A DNA stretch of 64,000 nucleotides. It comes from Euleptes europaea. Taxonomy: Eukaryota > Chordata > Lepidosauria > Squamata > Sphaerodactylidae. The notes below the pieces were generated by a model. The model was not told the origin of the DNA. It was given only the letters and a program-made list of their open reading frames with translations, and searched no databases. The stretch is taken from NCBI RefSeq assembly GCF_029931775.1, contig NC_079312.1:11043821-11107820 (forward strand), read 5' to 3'. A program made the translations under genes and the position numbers. Within the stretch, counting starts at the first letter, position 1, and every line of letters begins with the position of its first letter. Shown in pieces: positions 1 through 14,600 of the stretch.

Positions 1-1370
1 TTTAGTAAGTATTATGAAACCCCCTAGATTTATTGTTTTATTATTATCACTTGCCTATTGACTATGTAATTTGTATTTTAATCTCCTTTTTGAACTTTTT
101 CTATCAATACAGCTTTTTAAGCTTAAAGGTTTGAGTTTACTGATCTAACGCAGACAGTTTCCGTTACTCTAGTCGAGTGGTACACAGCAGGGTCTCCTAT
201 CATCATATGGTGTCAGCAGTGGGATCAGATCCAGTTTACTCAGGAGTAACTTTCATGTCAAAGGTAACAGCAGTGGTTTGTTATTTTGCAGTAAGGATGT
301 CGTTTAAGAGTACTGCAGGTTTAAATTTAGGTGCAAGGCCAAAGCACTAGGTTGCTGGCAAGGTCATACCAGGAAAAGCGGCAGAGATTGAAGTTGCTGT
401 GCATGGAGACATAGATGTTAATCTCCTGGAACTGGAGGAGGAAGAGTGTATGGGTGATGAGCTCTCTCAAGGCAGAGATGAACTCGGCTCAAGTTGACAG
501 GCAATTGAGAATCATGCCGGCAATGATATTTCCAGTGGATGAGACGCGGAGACGGAAGAAAGTGACCTGGAGGATGTTCAGACACGGGCAGAAAGGGCTA
601 ACAGATCAGAATGGCTGCCGGACACCTGGACTGTTTCAGAGAACAGCAAGCCAGGGGTTGCAGGGATGGAAATCCCAAAGCCAAGATGCAATATCTCACA
701 GGCATGATGCAAGGATTTCTGGAATGTCAGAAGGACATGTTTGAATCTTGGAAAATCTCAAACTGACCCGCAGAATCAACTGAATCAGCATCAAGTACCC
801 TGGTGGGACTCTAAAAAATTGCCGAAGTACCATTCTGGGGAGGATGTGCTTACCTATCTGATTGTTTGAAAATGCATGTCGAAGCTTTTGTGTGCCAGAG
901 AACTATTACATTCAAGTTCTTTCGTCTAACGTGGCCGGGGAGCTGGCAGAGCCTGTGACAGAGCTATCACCTCGTGAAGCTCAGACTATAGATCATTCAA
1001 GAGGCTAGCAGTTCAGTGTTTTGCCTTGACAGAAGATCAGCTCCATTTAAAACTGCGAAGGGCTGTGCCAAAATCGAAAGAGACTTTGTCAAGTTTTATG
1101 GGCAGCGGTTCAGTGTGGCCAATATTTCCAGCGTGGAGGAGTGTATCGATTTAATCACCAAGGAGCAGTTTTGCCAAGCCATGAACGATGAGGTGAATGT
1201 CCTAATTCAAGCCAGGAACCCTCTGGATCTCACAGAAATGGCAACCTTTGCAGACCAAGTTACAATAAGAAAGGGCAAAGAGAACCACAAGCCTTTTCAT
1301 AGTCCTATGGGTAAGCAGTATGCCAAAAGTCAATTCCACAGTAGGGAGTTCAGAACAGGGAAGCTGGAGG
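1..1370 (+). mobile_element. Ty3/Gypsy (Gmr1-like) LTR-element fossil: LTR end, leader and gag
   Basis: The first ~200 bases are AT-rich and look like the 3' part of an LTR, followed by a primer-site-like stretch near 210-230. From about 400 to 1370 the + strand reads as fragments of a capsid-type gag. The region around 1076-1270 (FVKFYGQRF, then EECIDLITKEQF, then ARNPLDLTEMATFADQ) has the all-helical pattern of the Gmr1-like gag capsid C-terminus, the family from which vertebrate SCAN domains are thought to derive. No pol is seen; the element is clearly broken in several places and is truncated by the window edge. Its 3' side stops at a zinc-finger linker at ~1371, so it seems to have inserted in, or been deleted into, a zinc-finger exon. 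Confidence 0.65.
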
Positions 1371-2655
<1,285 letters not shown>

Positions 2656-2659
2656 AACA

Positions 2660-2975
2660 ACCATAGTTTAGTAGTCCAACCCCCTGCTTAATGCAGGATC
2701 AGCCTAAAGCGTCCCCAACACGTGTTTGTCCATTCGCTGCTTCAAGTCGGCCAGTGAGAGGGAGCTCACCACCTCCCCAGGCAGCTGATTCCACTGTTGG
2801 ACAACTCTTACTGTAAATTCCCCCCCCCCTAATATCCAGCTTGTACCTTTCTTGCAATTAAAACCCATTATTGCAAGTCCTGTCCTCAGCTGCCAAGAGA
2901 AACTGCTCCAAACTTCACATATACATTGAAGGGATCTGGCGGTGACAGACCAAGAAAGGGATCTTGGGTTGGTAA
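2660..2975 (-). mobile_element. CR1 LINE 3'-end fragments
   Basis: 2660-2900 is the minus-strand CR1 3' tail (the 'gtccaaccccctgcttaatgc' type, with the 'cagctgattccactgttgg' block). 2905-2975 is a short plus-strand CR1 piece matching 51410-51485. Confidence 0.75.
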
Positions 2976-2999
2976 TGGAAAAGCCTGGCAGGAGATACA

Positions 3000-3640
3000 G
3001 GTGACCGCAGATATGCCTCCTGACCTTAGGGCTGCCATTCTCCAGGTGGTGACTGGAAATCTCCCAGAATTATAATTTACCTCCAGACTTCAGAGATCAG
3101 TTCCCCTGGCTGACATAGCTCCTCTGGAAGGTGAAGATGTGGCATTATACTAGGGTCGCCAGCTCTGGGTTGGGAAAGACCTGGAGATTTTGGGGTGGAG
3201 CCCAGGAAGGGTGGGGTTTAGGAAGGGAGGGATCTCATCAGGGTATAATGACATAGAGTCCACCCTCCAAAGAAGCCATTTTCTCCAGAGGAACTGATCT
3301 CTGTTGGTTGGAGATCAGTTGTAATAGCGGGAGTGCTACCTGGAGGCTGGCAACCCTACATTATACCCTAAAGGTAGATTCTGTGGCATGATACCCCATA
3401 GAATCTATGGCATTTTACCCCCATTGGAGTCGCTCCCTTCTCCAAACACTGCCCTTCCCGGGCTACACCTCCAAATCTTCAGGGATTTTCCAGCCCAGAG
3501 CTGGCAACCCTAGCTAGAGATCTCCTGGGATTACCACTGATCTCCAGGTGATAAAGATCAGTTCACCTAGAGAAAATGGCTGATTTGGAAGGTGGACTCT
3601 ATGGCATTATACCTCCCTCCCCAAATCCTGCACCCCTCAG
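3000..3640. repeat. Cluster of small TIR elements (gggttgcc...ggcaaccc family)
   Basis: At least three tandem or nested copies of a ~200 bp repeat: the ends are ggtcgcca/ggctggcaaccct and the body contains 'cctggagattttggg', 'ggggtataatgccatagag' and 'ggaactgatctctgt'. Best copy 3150-3360. Inverted termini indicate a non-autonomous DNA transposon. The same family occurs about ten more times in the window. Confidence 0.7.
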
Positions 3641-3838
3641 ATGATCATTCCTGGGAACAGAATCTGTGGTCTGGAACTGGAATAACAGGTTGCAGAGTGG
3701 AATGACAGGCCCTGATGGTTGGCAACATCACTACTTTGTGCATTAATGTTCCCATATAGTTTTTTTGGTTGACATCAGTTTTGTGTTTGTGGTAAATCTG
3801 AATATACAAATCTGTACTGAAGCTTACCAACAGCAGGT

Positions 3839-3996
<158 letters not shown>

Positions 3997-4326
3997 AAAT
4001 GCCTTGAAAAAATCACACACTACATACAATAAAAGGCACTTCTGAAATTAATCCTGTCGCTTTCTCAACATGTTTTGATCCCTAACTTCATATGAACAAA
4101 TAGGTTTCAAGTGAGTATGCATGCACTTCTGATTTTTGCTATAATTGCATGGTAAAGGACACAAGTTAATTGGCATCTGATTCCTACAAATATTTATAAC
4201 TAATAGTACGCTGATTTTGGAGACGGCAGGAGGGTGTCAATCGGAGTCAGATCCCTGCTGCCCGCAATCTCTGTGGTCTTAGGAGACTGCAGGCAGCAGG
4301 GATCTGCTCAGCGTCTGAGCTAGATC

Positions 4327-4704
4327 TGACGTGGAGGCAGGCAGATTAGCAGTTATCCAGGACACACCACCAGAACTCCTTGCTTTATAGAAAACAGTGT
4401 TGTTTAATTTACAGTGCACAGATAAAAGACAACCCGTCACGTACACTTCTCTCCACCAAACTTCCCAACACAGAGTTACAGTTACATAGGCTTATATACA
4501 TAACACCACCTGAAACCAATAAGGCCACCTGTAGATCTGGCTACAGTATTACATCATTCTACTGCTTCAAACCAGTTAGTTGCAGTTCCCCCTAGAACCT
4601 GCAAGGCTATTGCTGCCTCTTGCATCATCTTAGATGCTTCTGATCTGACAGCTACCTGTCAGCTGTCTCTGTCAGATTATTATGGGCAACTTGTTACTCT
4701 GACA
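4327..4704 (-). mobile_element. Solo LTR, present only in block A
   Basis: On the minus strand it begins TGTCAGAG and ends CCACGTCA, 378 bp, with a TATA-like 'gtatataag' and a typical LTR TG...CA layout. Block B is continuous across the equivalent point (gagctagat/tggcatccc at ~24240-24255), so this is an insertion after the duplication. The flanking five bases (agatc, gcatc) are only a loose target repeat. No internal region is present. Retroviral or Gypsy class cannot be decided from the LTR alone. Confidence 0.7.
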
Positions 4705-5589
4705 GCATCCCCTGCAGCCTCTGAGATCGAGGGCCGCAGGGGACCCAGATTCCAGTGCTTACATTGGTATCCCCTGCAGCCCCCATCTCGGGGGCTACAG
4801 GGATGTGGATGTAAGCACTGGGCTGCAAGCCCTCCTTCTCCCCGGGGAGGCAGACCCCGGACAACTTGCTGGCTGGAGAACAGCGCTCAAGGGTTCAGAG
4901 CCAGCGCGCGGGCCCTATTTTTCACACCCTTGGTCTGGGTGGTCAACTCAGAAGTGACTTGACAGCCCTGCACACACCACACACAATGATTACAGGGCTT
5001 GGGAAGAGGGTGAGAACGACCAGGCCCTACTTGGGGGTTGGCGACCCTAATTACTTAAAACCCTTCAGGGCACAAAGAAGAGAGCATTTCCTGCCTCTCC
5101 TGTTTCCCAGCAGGAGTAAGAATGGCACTGACCCTCCCTCTGCTCAGCTGGGAAGGAAAAGGTCCTCTCCTGCCCTGTGTTTTTTTTTTGAGGCCAGGCC
5201 TTCCTCTTCCCTCCAGCTCCCCTCATTCACATGAAGGGGAGAGAAAGAGGGGATCCTTCCTGCTCCCTTCAGAGGACTCTGAGGACCCTCAGGGTCCTTA
5301 TTTCGTGGCTCGTTTTCCAGAGGCTGCAGGGAAGAGTCGGAGGGAGCTCTGCTTTTCGATATCATATGGGCCTTATTTAAGTGTTGCAACAAACCCTAAA
5401 GATTTGGGCAGACAGGGTTTCTTCCCTATGGCCTTCTGTCTCTTTTCCAGCATCTCTCCAGCTGGTCTCTCCTGGTGCAGTGGGGCCGCCAGAGGAAGCT
5501 GCCCCCCACCCACACAGCCCCAGAAGAGCCAAGAAGCCCCCTCTTTCCAAAGACTTCTGTTCCTCCCTCTGGGTCTGGTTGTCGCAGGG

Positions 5590-5620
5590 AACTACATTTC
5601 CCAGAATCCCTTGCGCGCGC
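5590..5620 (+). promoter_or_regulatory. ZNF143/THAP11-like promoter motif, gene A upstream promoter
   Basis: actacatttcccagaatccc followed by ttgcgcgcgcc closely matches the known ACTACAATTCCCAGMATGC element bound by ZNF143 and THAP11 at TATA-less promoters. It lies ~110 bp upstream of the proposed ATG at 5699; a CACGTG E-box follows at 5645. The same motif is at the three other exon-1 copies. Confidence 0.7.
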
Positions 5621-5698
5621 CATTGATCTCAACCCTGCCTTTCCCACGTGTTGGACGGGGCGGCTCTTCTCAGAGAGGGAGAAGGACGATTGTGGGCA

Positions 5699-8600
5699 AT
5701 GGAGCCCCTTGGGATCTCTCTCCTTTCTGGCTCCCCCCGGCTGGAGGGAGGATCTGGCTTTTGCACGTCTGCAGGGGAGGTGAGTCAGTGGAGGGTTTCC
5801 TGCAGCAGATCTTGGGCAAGGAGAGGGGGAGAGAAGACACGTGGGAAGCGGAGGGGAAGAGGGGGCCGGAGGGAGGGAGCACCGAGCGAGCGAGAGAGAG
5901 AGAGAGGCTTCCCCAGGCAGGATTTGTGTGTGTGTGTGTTGGTCTTGTGTTTTCACCCCCTTGGACGTGCTCTCTGCAACCAGCCTGAGTTTATTTTATT
6001 CTTTGAACAGCTAGAGGGACCCTTGATCGGATCCTGCAAGGGTCGTGGCCTGTTACTGGGCCCCCCTGTGGCTCTGTGCACTGGCGTTTGGCCATGTTTT
6101 GCTAATGGTTTTTTTTCCCAGTACATACTTTTGCTGTCTCTTGTGTATAATCCCAATGAGCATCATCCTTAAGACCTCTGAACTGGCAGCTGGGCTGTAG
6201 GTGCGTAAAGGAGGGGGTCTAATTCACTCTCCCCGCCTATGCAGACTCCCCTTCCTGGCCTCCCCAGAGTGAACCGTCACTTCCATTGCAAAACGTTAGA
6301 TTTTCTGTTGTTCATCGGAGCCGAGTTGTTTCCATTCCCTGCATTTCGGACACTGCAGCTCCCACATTCATTCTGAAGCCGGTGCCAATTTTATGGCTCC
6401 CAGTTTTCGTGTTGTGATTCTACGTAAGAAGAATCCCTCCCCAATTTAGTCTGTAAACCTTTGCCTGAAACCATTACTATTGTATGAAATTTTAGATATA
6501 GGATTTCAAGATCTAAATAGGGCTCCTAATGAAACTTGTTCCCCATTAAATCTAGGGGTACCTTTTGGTGCTTACTAACCCTTCCCATACTTATCTCACC
6601 TGAGTGATCCCTCTCAGCATAGAGTCATTTCTCTGGCTAGATTTAATGTTTTGCTATCTGCGCTTCTTGAAGGCAGATTTTGGAAAATCCCTCTGTCTGC
6701 CAGGCTTTCCACCCTGTGACAACAATTGTATTGAAACAGTTGCTCATGTCTTATTTCATTGAGTTTCTATACAGAATTGTAAGGCTTTCCAGCCACCCTG
6801 GGCAATTCTCATAAAATCACTCGCTCAGACGACCATCCAGAAGCAGGTAAGTTTATTGAGAAGCATCAGAGATAGCTAGGCCATTACACGGTCCAGAGCT
6901 GCAATTGCTTGCTATTACAAAAGAGTATGATTATATCCAGTACTACATTGCAGGTGTCAGTTACATGTTTGGGGAACGAAGCGATAACAGTTTCAGGCTA
7001 GACTAGAGACAGACATCAAAGAGCACAGAAACCTCGTTCGCACAATCGTGCGAAAGCCAAGGTCATGTGGCAGGGGGGAGATACGGAGAGGAGAGCGAGC
7101 GATACATTCCAGCTGAGGCCTACACAGGAAACATTCCAGCAAAAGCCTGAACCAATATTCAGCAAGAGGTCTGCACTGCTGCTTGTACGAGCAGAACAGA
7201 AAAAGAAACAGAGCAGTTCCTCACAAGAATATCGCAATGAACTATTCAGCCCCTTGTTGATTGGTAGGCGGAATGTCCCATTTAGTGTCACCTATTTATT
7301 GAACAACCGTTCGCCTCAAATATTGGAGACAGTGGCACAGTTTTCAAAGTTTGTTTTAAAAGCTCGCCAAACCGTTAATTAGATGGTGGCATCAACAAAC
7401 AATGTTATTCGATGCAACTATCCATTAACTATTTTTTAAAGGGACCTTTTAATATCTCCAGTCCTTTCGTATCCTTTTGTATTGTGCCTTTTTATGTCAA
7501 TAAAGGAATGATTGAAATTGTTGAATGCTCGGGGCAGGAATAGATGATCAACTGGTCAATGTTTTCTTCTTTCAGAGATCTGCAGTGTCCTTTGAGCAGG
7601 TAGCCGTGTTCTTCACGGAGGAAGAATGGGCTCTCCTGGATCCAGGTCAAAGAAAACTCTTTTGGGAAGTTACGGAGGAAAATTATGAGACAGTGGCCTC
7701 TCTGGGTAAATATCTTTTCCTTTTTATTATAAACACAGGAGAGAAGGAAGGGGGTAGTATCTTCCTTTGACCCTCTTTGATTTCAGGGCACACTTTCATT
7801 TGCCACAGAGGAAAGGACGGAGCTCCCACAGCTGGGTATCTTACAGCGTCTGAAAAAGAAAGCATTTAACATTTCATGCTGTGAAGAGAAATGTGTTGAT
7901 GAAGGGGGCTCTGATTGGGAGAGATGGATGATCTCCAGTTAGGTTCCTGCTAGCTAATCCCCGCTGCTCCTGTTTTCCTCTTCGGCCTTTCCATTTAGAG
8001 GCAGAATGATTTTCCCACAATCCTTTGTTTGAGCAGCTGAGGCTGATGGGAGGAGAGGAGGAATGGCCTTGTTGATTTGACTAGGCCAGAGGAGGGGCCC
8101 TCGCTCAGTGGCAGAGCTCCTGTTCTGCATCTCAAAAGTCTGGAGTTCAGTGATGGCTCTTGAAAAAGGGTTCCGACAGGAAGATTTTGGGCTGCAGGGC
8201 TGGGAAAGGCCCCTGCCTGAGACCCTCCTGAGGCACCACCCCTTGGGGTGGAATCAGCTGGGCTTGATTGAAAATTGCAGGGAAAATCTCGGCAGAGGGA
8301 ATATGATAATTATCTATGAGCATCTCTGTTTTGTGAGAAAGGTGATGAGGAAGGAAGGTGGTATGCGGGAGAAGAGAAGCCAGGTTTCCAGGTGATGAAT
8401 GGGGATTTGAGAGTCAAGTGCTTCTCATCGTAATGTTTTGCTTTTCTTTGGCCAGCTCAGAGCAGTCGCAGGGGGAGCCAAGCCAGGCACGTGTCAGGCC
8501 CACAATTTAATAGTATTTACAGAGATTAAGATGGATTTGTGGGGGGTGCATTCTCTCATCCCTGCTCTGCAGTTCAGTGAAAATCTCTCTGAAAGGCTGG

Positions 8601-11600
8601 AAGACCGAAGAGGTGAACTTTGGCCTCCCAAGAGCATCCTAAACCTAGTGACCAAGTTTCCAATGCCTAGCCTTGTTTCCTGAGGAGGTGTGCCTGCCAC
8701 AAAAAAGACAGACAGGCAGTTCCCTTTATTACTATAGACTAGACCCCACCCACTCACTCCCCTCACCAACCCCAAAGCTTGCTGCAATCACAGTATTTTT
8801 AATAGGGGAAAGACCACTTTACCCTATGTGAGTTAACACCTGAAGTTCTGTTTAGCCATGCATGCGAAGCTGCCCCTCACATCAACCAACAAGAAAAGAA
8901 ACCTTATCTTCCACGTTCCCAAATTCTTCATTTTTAAAATTCTGTTTGGGTCTTTTTGCAGCGAACTACATTTCCCATGAGGCTGTACGAACATCAGAGA
9001 TGTCAACCCTCCCTATCCTAGGTTTTCATGAGGTGGTTTTTCCGCGAGGCAGAGAAGGAAATTTATGGAATAAGCACTTCCATGCGGCCTCTCTTCTTTC
9101 TCATTTCTCCCAGCTGGAGGAAGAATTTGGCTCTTGCTCTGCAGGAGAGGTGAGTTTAGGATTTCATTAACAGCATGAACAGGGATGGGAAGAAGACATC
9201 TGTGTGAATGGGAGTGAAAGAGAAAGAGGAAGCATTGAGACAGCCACTCCTCAGGCAGGATCTGTGTTTGGTGGAGGGATTCACTTGGGTTTTTACTCGT
9301 TTGAATGTGTTCCAGGCAACCAGTCTGGATTTATCTTATTGGGAATAGTTAGATAGACTCCTGGTCTGATCCAGCAGGGTTCATGGTCCTTTCTGGGCCC
9401 CTATGCTCACTGCAGTCACACTTTTGCTGTCAGCAAGCTCCACAGGCTAACCCCCAAAGAGCCCTTTGGCCATATTTTGCTCCTATAATGGACATCTTTT
9501 AAGTACCTTCTGTTACTTCCTCTGGAATGGGATTCCCATGAGCATCATCCTCAAGAGGTACCCCTGAATGGGCAACTGGTCTGAAGGTTAGCTTTGTGAC
9601 GGAGGGGATCTAATTCACACTCCCTGTCTGTGCTGCCCTCCACCTTCCTGGCTTCTTGCAAGTGAACCTTTGCTTCCATTCCTGGCAGCTCAGGGATTTT
9701 CCAGAAATAATCTGGCCCAGGACACTGTGATTCCCATCATTTCTGGCATCACAATTCCCACAGTCAATCTGAATCTCATGCCAATTTTGAGGCTCCTAGA
9801 CTTCATTTTAATATTATGGGTATGAATATTCCCACAACACTTACTAGTTTTTCTGCAAGATGTTTATTTTTGCTGTACACCGTCACTTTTAGGTGAAATC
9901 CAAAATCTGTGGATATGATACAGGGGCTTACTTGCAGTTGAGGAATGTGTGTTGTACAAGCGGCAACCATTCCACAATCCACAAATATCTGGAAAGGTCT
10001 CTGAGGCTGCAGGTTTGTGCTGGGTGTTTTGTGTCCTGCATCTCTCACCCGCCAAACCCCAAGGATTACATGGCATGGGGTGAATAGGCTTTTGGTTTGT
10101 TAGGAAAAAATAGAACAAAAGACACGATAGCCTTAATTAAGTCAGTTTCTGTTTAGAGAGGTGGAAGCAGGCTTTAGAATAGCACAGAATACCTCTGCAG
10201 ACAAAAATGTTCAAAGCACAAACTTTCTCTGGAAAGATAACTTCTATTTATTTCTGGGGTTAAACGTGCAGGATAGTATAGTAGACATTGATAGGGTATC
10301 TTTTTAAACATTTGCTTGGACTCGACCAAGAGAAGCCCAGTTCTTTGCAATTTTCTGAATTTGTATTTCTAGGAGACTTTCAATATATTTTCAATATATC
10401 TGAAGAGTCAGAAGCTGAAAGAATTGAATGCAATTTTCTAATGGTTTAATTTATTGCATTCAACTGAGTATCCAATGAGATCTTGTCATCTTTGTTGAAT
10501 GCTGGGAGACAGGAATCAATGATCAACGGGGACATATTTTCTTCTTTCAGAGATCCCCAGTGTCCTCTGAGGAGGTAGCAGTGTTCTTCACAGGGGAGGA
10601 ATGGACTCTCCTGGATTCAAGCCAAAGAAAACTCTTCTGGGAAGTAATGAAAGAAAATTACGAGACGGTGGCTTCTCTGGGTAAGGATCTTTTCCCTTTT
10701 ATTCTGAGCACAGAAGAGAAGGGTGGCATCTTCCTTTGGCCCTCTTGAATTTCAGAATACACTTTAATTCGCAACAGACAAAAGAACGGCCCTCCCTCAG
10801 ATATGGATATTACGATGCCTGAAAACGAAAACATGAATTATTTCCGTGTGGTAAAGAGAAATGTGTTGATGAAGAGGGCTCTGATCAGGGGAGAGGGACA
10901 ATTTCTAGTTAGGTTAGAATCATAGAGTTGGCCATCTAGTCCAACCTGCTGCTCAATGCAGGATCAGCCTAGATCATCTATGACAAGTTTTTGTCGAGCC
11001 GCTGCTTAAAGACTGCCAGTGAGGGAGACCCCACCACCTTCCTAGGCAGCCGATTCCACTGCTGTACTCCTCTGTAAAATCCCCCCCCAATATCCAGCCT
11101 TTCTGCCCGTAATTTAAACCCATTATTGTGACTCCTATCCTCTGCTGCCAACAGGAACCACACAGCTGACATTAAAACAGACAAAAGATGTCACATCGAA
11201 TAAAACTCCCTTGACTTCATTTCTTATTTTAGATTTCAAATTTAGTTCTAGGAGAACTTGCCATGCTAATTGAATTGCTATAGGTAAACAACGCAACCCT
11301 TGTGCTGTAAAAACAGACTGCATATCAAAAATAAGCAGCAACTATGGCCAAAATGTTGCACAGTATGATAGCTGTGTGTATTCATTGTTATCTCAATAAA
11401 CATGTTTTTTTCAAATACGCCCACTGTTAATTAATACAAATCTTAATGTCCTAAAGGAGAATCACCCTCTAAGAGATACAATACAAAGCATACTATGAAT
11501 AAGCCATCATCAGCATACACCAAACAATGCACTGTAATAGCTCCTGAAAACTCTTAACATTAGAGTGAAATGCTGAAGATGAAGCAGAGCCAGGAACGAG

Positions 11601-14600
11601 GGGCTGTCACAGCACAAGCAAGATAAGGTTCCGGTAAATCCTTATTTCATGTCCCTTCTTCAGTTGCTGGTGATGCTATTCTCCAACCTAGATTTTCCAA
11701 ATTATATTCAAGCCAAGTGTATATACATTCCTGTGAAACGTGCAAAACCTTTATCAGACATACATCATCATATAACATAATTAATTAAGCTAATATCACA
11801 AACAATAGCAACTCCCCCGGAGACGCACTTTGGCTGTCTTCCGAAAAGAGCAGGTAAGCTGATTTCATTGAGAGCCTGCTGGTCGGGTTCCTATCTATAT
11901 CCCACAACAATTACTTACAGGTGTAATCAAGCTCCTACAGAGTTACAGACTCTGGGACCAAGGGCCATGGTGCAATGCAGCTGCTGACCCGCCCCCCCAT
12001 AGGGTCTGTCTTTTAGATACTAGTTGGACGCTCCAACCACTACACCATGGTGGATCTGATAGGTTAGGAAACTTGCTAGAGGTATTCCTTCCACCGAAAA
12101 CCATAGCTTTGAATGCCAAAGCACATGGCAAGGGGTGGGGGGAGTCTGGGGGTAGCCTGGTCCAGGATTTTCCAGTTCCTTGAATGGTTGGCACAGCTTT
12201 TGGGGGCAACACACTTTCCACTTGATCCCTTCTCCCACACTAATACCTCTTTCCTTCTTCGTGACAACCTCCATTTCCTCACCATTCCTTACGTTGATCT
12301 CTCCTTTCCTCCCTCAGTGTATTGTCTCCCAGAATGTTTTCTGCAAGCCTGGATCATTTTCCAGGTTTGTAGAAAGATCTGCCTTGTCTGTCCATGTCTC
12401 CAATCTCTGGATTTGATTATTTTATTTAGATTTAGATTTGTATCCTGCCCTCACTACTGGCCGAAGCTGGGCTCAGGGTGACTAACATCAATAATATCAT
12501 AAAACATGATAAAACAATCAATTCAATACATAATTAAAAAACCCATAGTTCCAGATTAAAACAACAACTGTGCTGTATTTGAACAGGACTATGGCCAACC
12601 TGAAAAGGCAATCAAGCTAGGAAGAACATGGGGGAGGTAGGGGGGCCAGCTTTGATGTAAACCGTTGCTGCCCTCAACCATAGGCCTGATGGAACATCTT
12701 GGTCTTACAGGCCAGGTACAAGGCTGAGAAAGTCCTGACCCTGGTTGAGGACAATCAGACAATTCTTGGGACATCTTTCATTCCTTTTGTGAACTGCATC
12801 CAAGGGTGTTAAAAGAACTGGCCGAAGTGATCTCAGAACCACTGGCAATAATCTTTGAGAATTCTTGGAGATCAAGAGACATTCCAGCAGACTGGAGGAA
12901 GGCAAACGTGGTCCCCATGTTTAAAAAGGAAAAAAAAAAGAAATCCCAAACATGGCCTAGTCAGCCATGTAATATACTAGAGCAGGTAATTAAACAGACG
13001 GTCTGTAAGCACTTAGAAAGACATGCTGTGAACACTGACAGTCAACATGGGTTTCTCAAAAAAAGGTCATGCCAAACTAATCTCATATCTTTTTTTGACA
13101 GAGTGACAAGAATAGTAGATGAAGGGAACGCTGTAGATGTAGTGTACCTTGATTTCAGTAAAGCCTTTGATAAAGTCCCCCACGATCTTGAAAGAAAGCT
13201 AGTAAAATGTGGGCTGGACACTGCTACAATTAGTTGGATTGGTAATTGGTTGACCAACTGTACCCAAAGGGTGCTCATTAACGGCATAACTTCATCCTGG
13301 TGAGGAGTGACCAGTGGGGTGCCACAGGGGTCTGTCCTGGGACTAGTACTATTTAATATTTTTATAAATGACTTGGATGATGGAATAGATAGCATGCTAA
13401 TCAAATCTGCAGATGACACCAAGTTGGGAGGAGTAGTTAATACCCCAGCAGACTGACCTTGATAGATTGGAGAGCTGGGCCATAAGCAATAAAATGGATT
13501 TCAGTAGAGAGAAGTGAAAGGTACTTCACCTAGGCAGAAACAACACAAGGTACAGGTACAGGATGGGAGATAGCTGGCTTGACAACAGTCCGTGTGAAAG
13601 AGATCTGGGAGTCTTAGTGGACCACAAATTGAATGAGAGTCAACAGTGTGATATGGCGGCTAAGAAGGCAAAGCAATTGTGGGCTGCATCAAAAGGAGTG
13701 TTGTGTCTAGCTCAAGGGAAGTAATACTACCACTGTATTCTGCCTTAGTCAGACCTCACTTGGAATACTGTGTCCAGTTTTGGGCTCCACAATTTAAGAA
13801 GGATGTTGACAAATTGGAGCGTGTCCAGAGGAGAGTGACCAGAATGGTCAAAGGTCTGGAATCTGTGCCCTATGAGGAGAGACTTAAGGAGCTGGGTTTG
13901 TTTAGTCTGGAGAAGAGCAGGTTAAGGGGTGACATGATAGCCATGTTTAAATATTTTAAGGGATGCCATGTTAAGGAGGGAACTAGCTTGTTCTCTGTTG
14001 CTTCAGAGACTAGGACATGGAGTAATGGATTTAAACTAAGAGAAAAGCGATTCCACCTCAACATTAGGAGGAACTTTCTGACTGTGAGGGCGGTTCGACG
14101 GTGGAATGCACTGCCTCGGGGCGGGGGTGGAGTCCCCGTCCTTGGAGGTCTTTAAGCAGAGGTTGGATGGCCATCTGTTGGGAGTGCTTTAATCTTCTGG
14201 CCATGTAGTGGGGGTCACTGGGGGTGTGGGGGGGGAGGTAGTTGTGAATTTCCTGCATTGTGCAGGGGGTTGGACTAGATGACCCTGATGCTCCCTTCCA
14301 ACTCTATGATTCTATAAACATTGTCTTAATAATATTCAAGATTATTCTCTGCCTTTTCCTTTGGTCATCTGTTTTTACTTTTCCAAGCCATCCTGGTGTG
14401 TGGTTAAAGATTGCTGAGGTTTGTCCAGGCCTGCAGTTTCCGTTGTAAAAAATACCATTCACTACTGACTTTACCTGATAAGTGGCATTTGGGGTATGTT
14501 CATTCTTACTTTATTTCTGTCTCTCGTATGCAGTTGCAGATGTGAAAGAGGTGGTGAGAGAAAAGGAATCAGTTAGGGGAGTTTTGAAAAATGATGAAGA

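Noticed and set aside
5122-6172. Large overlapping open frames around the gene A first exon (up to 288 codons)
   Set aside because: GC-rich promoter DNA open in several frames on both strands; only the short ATG frame that joins KRAB in phase is supported.
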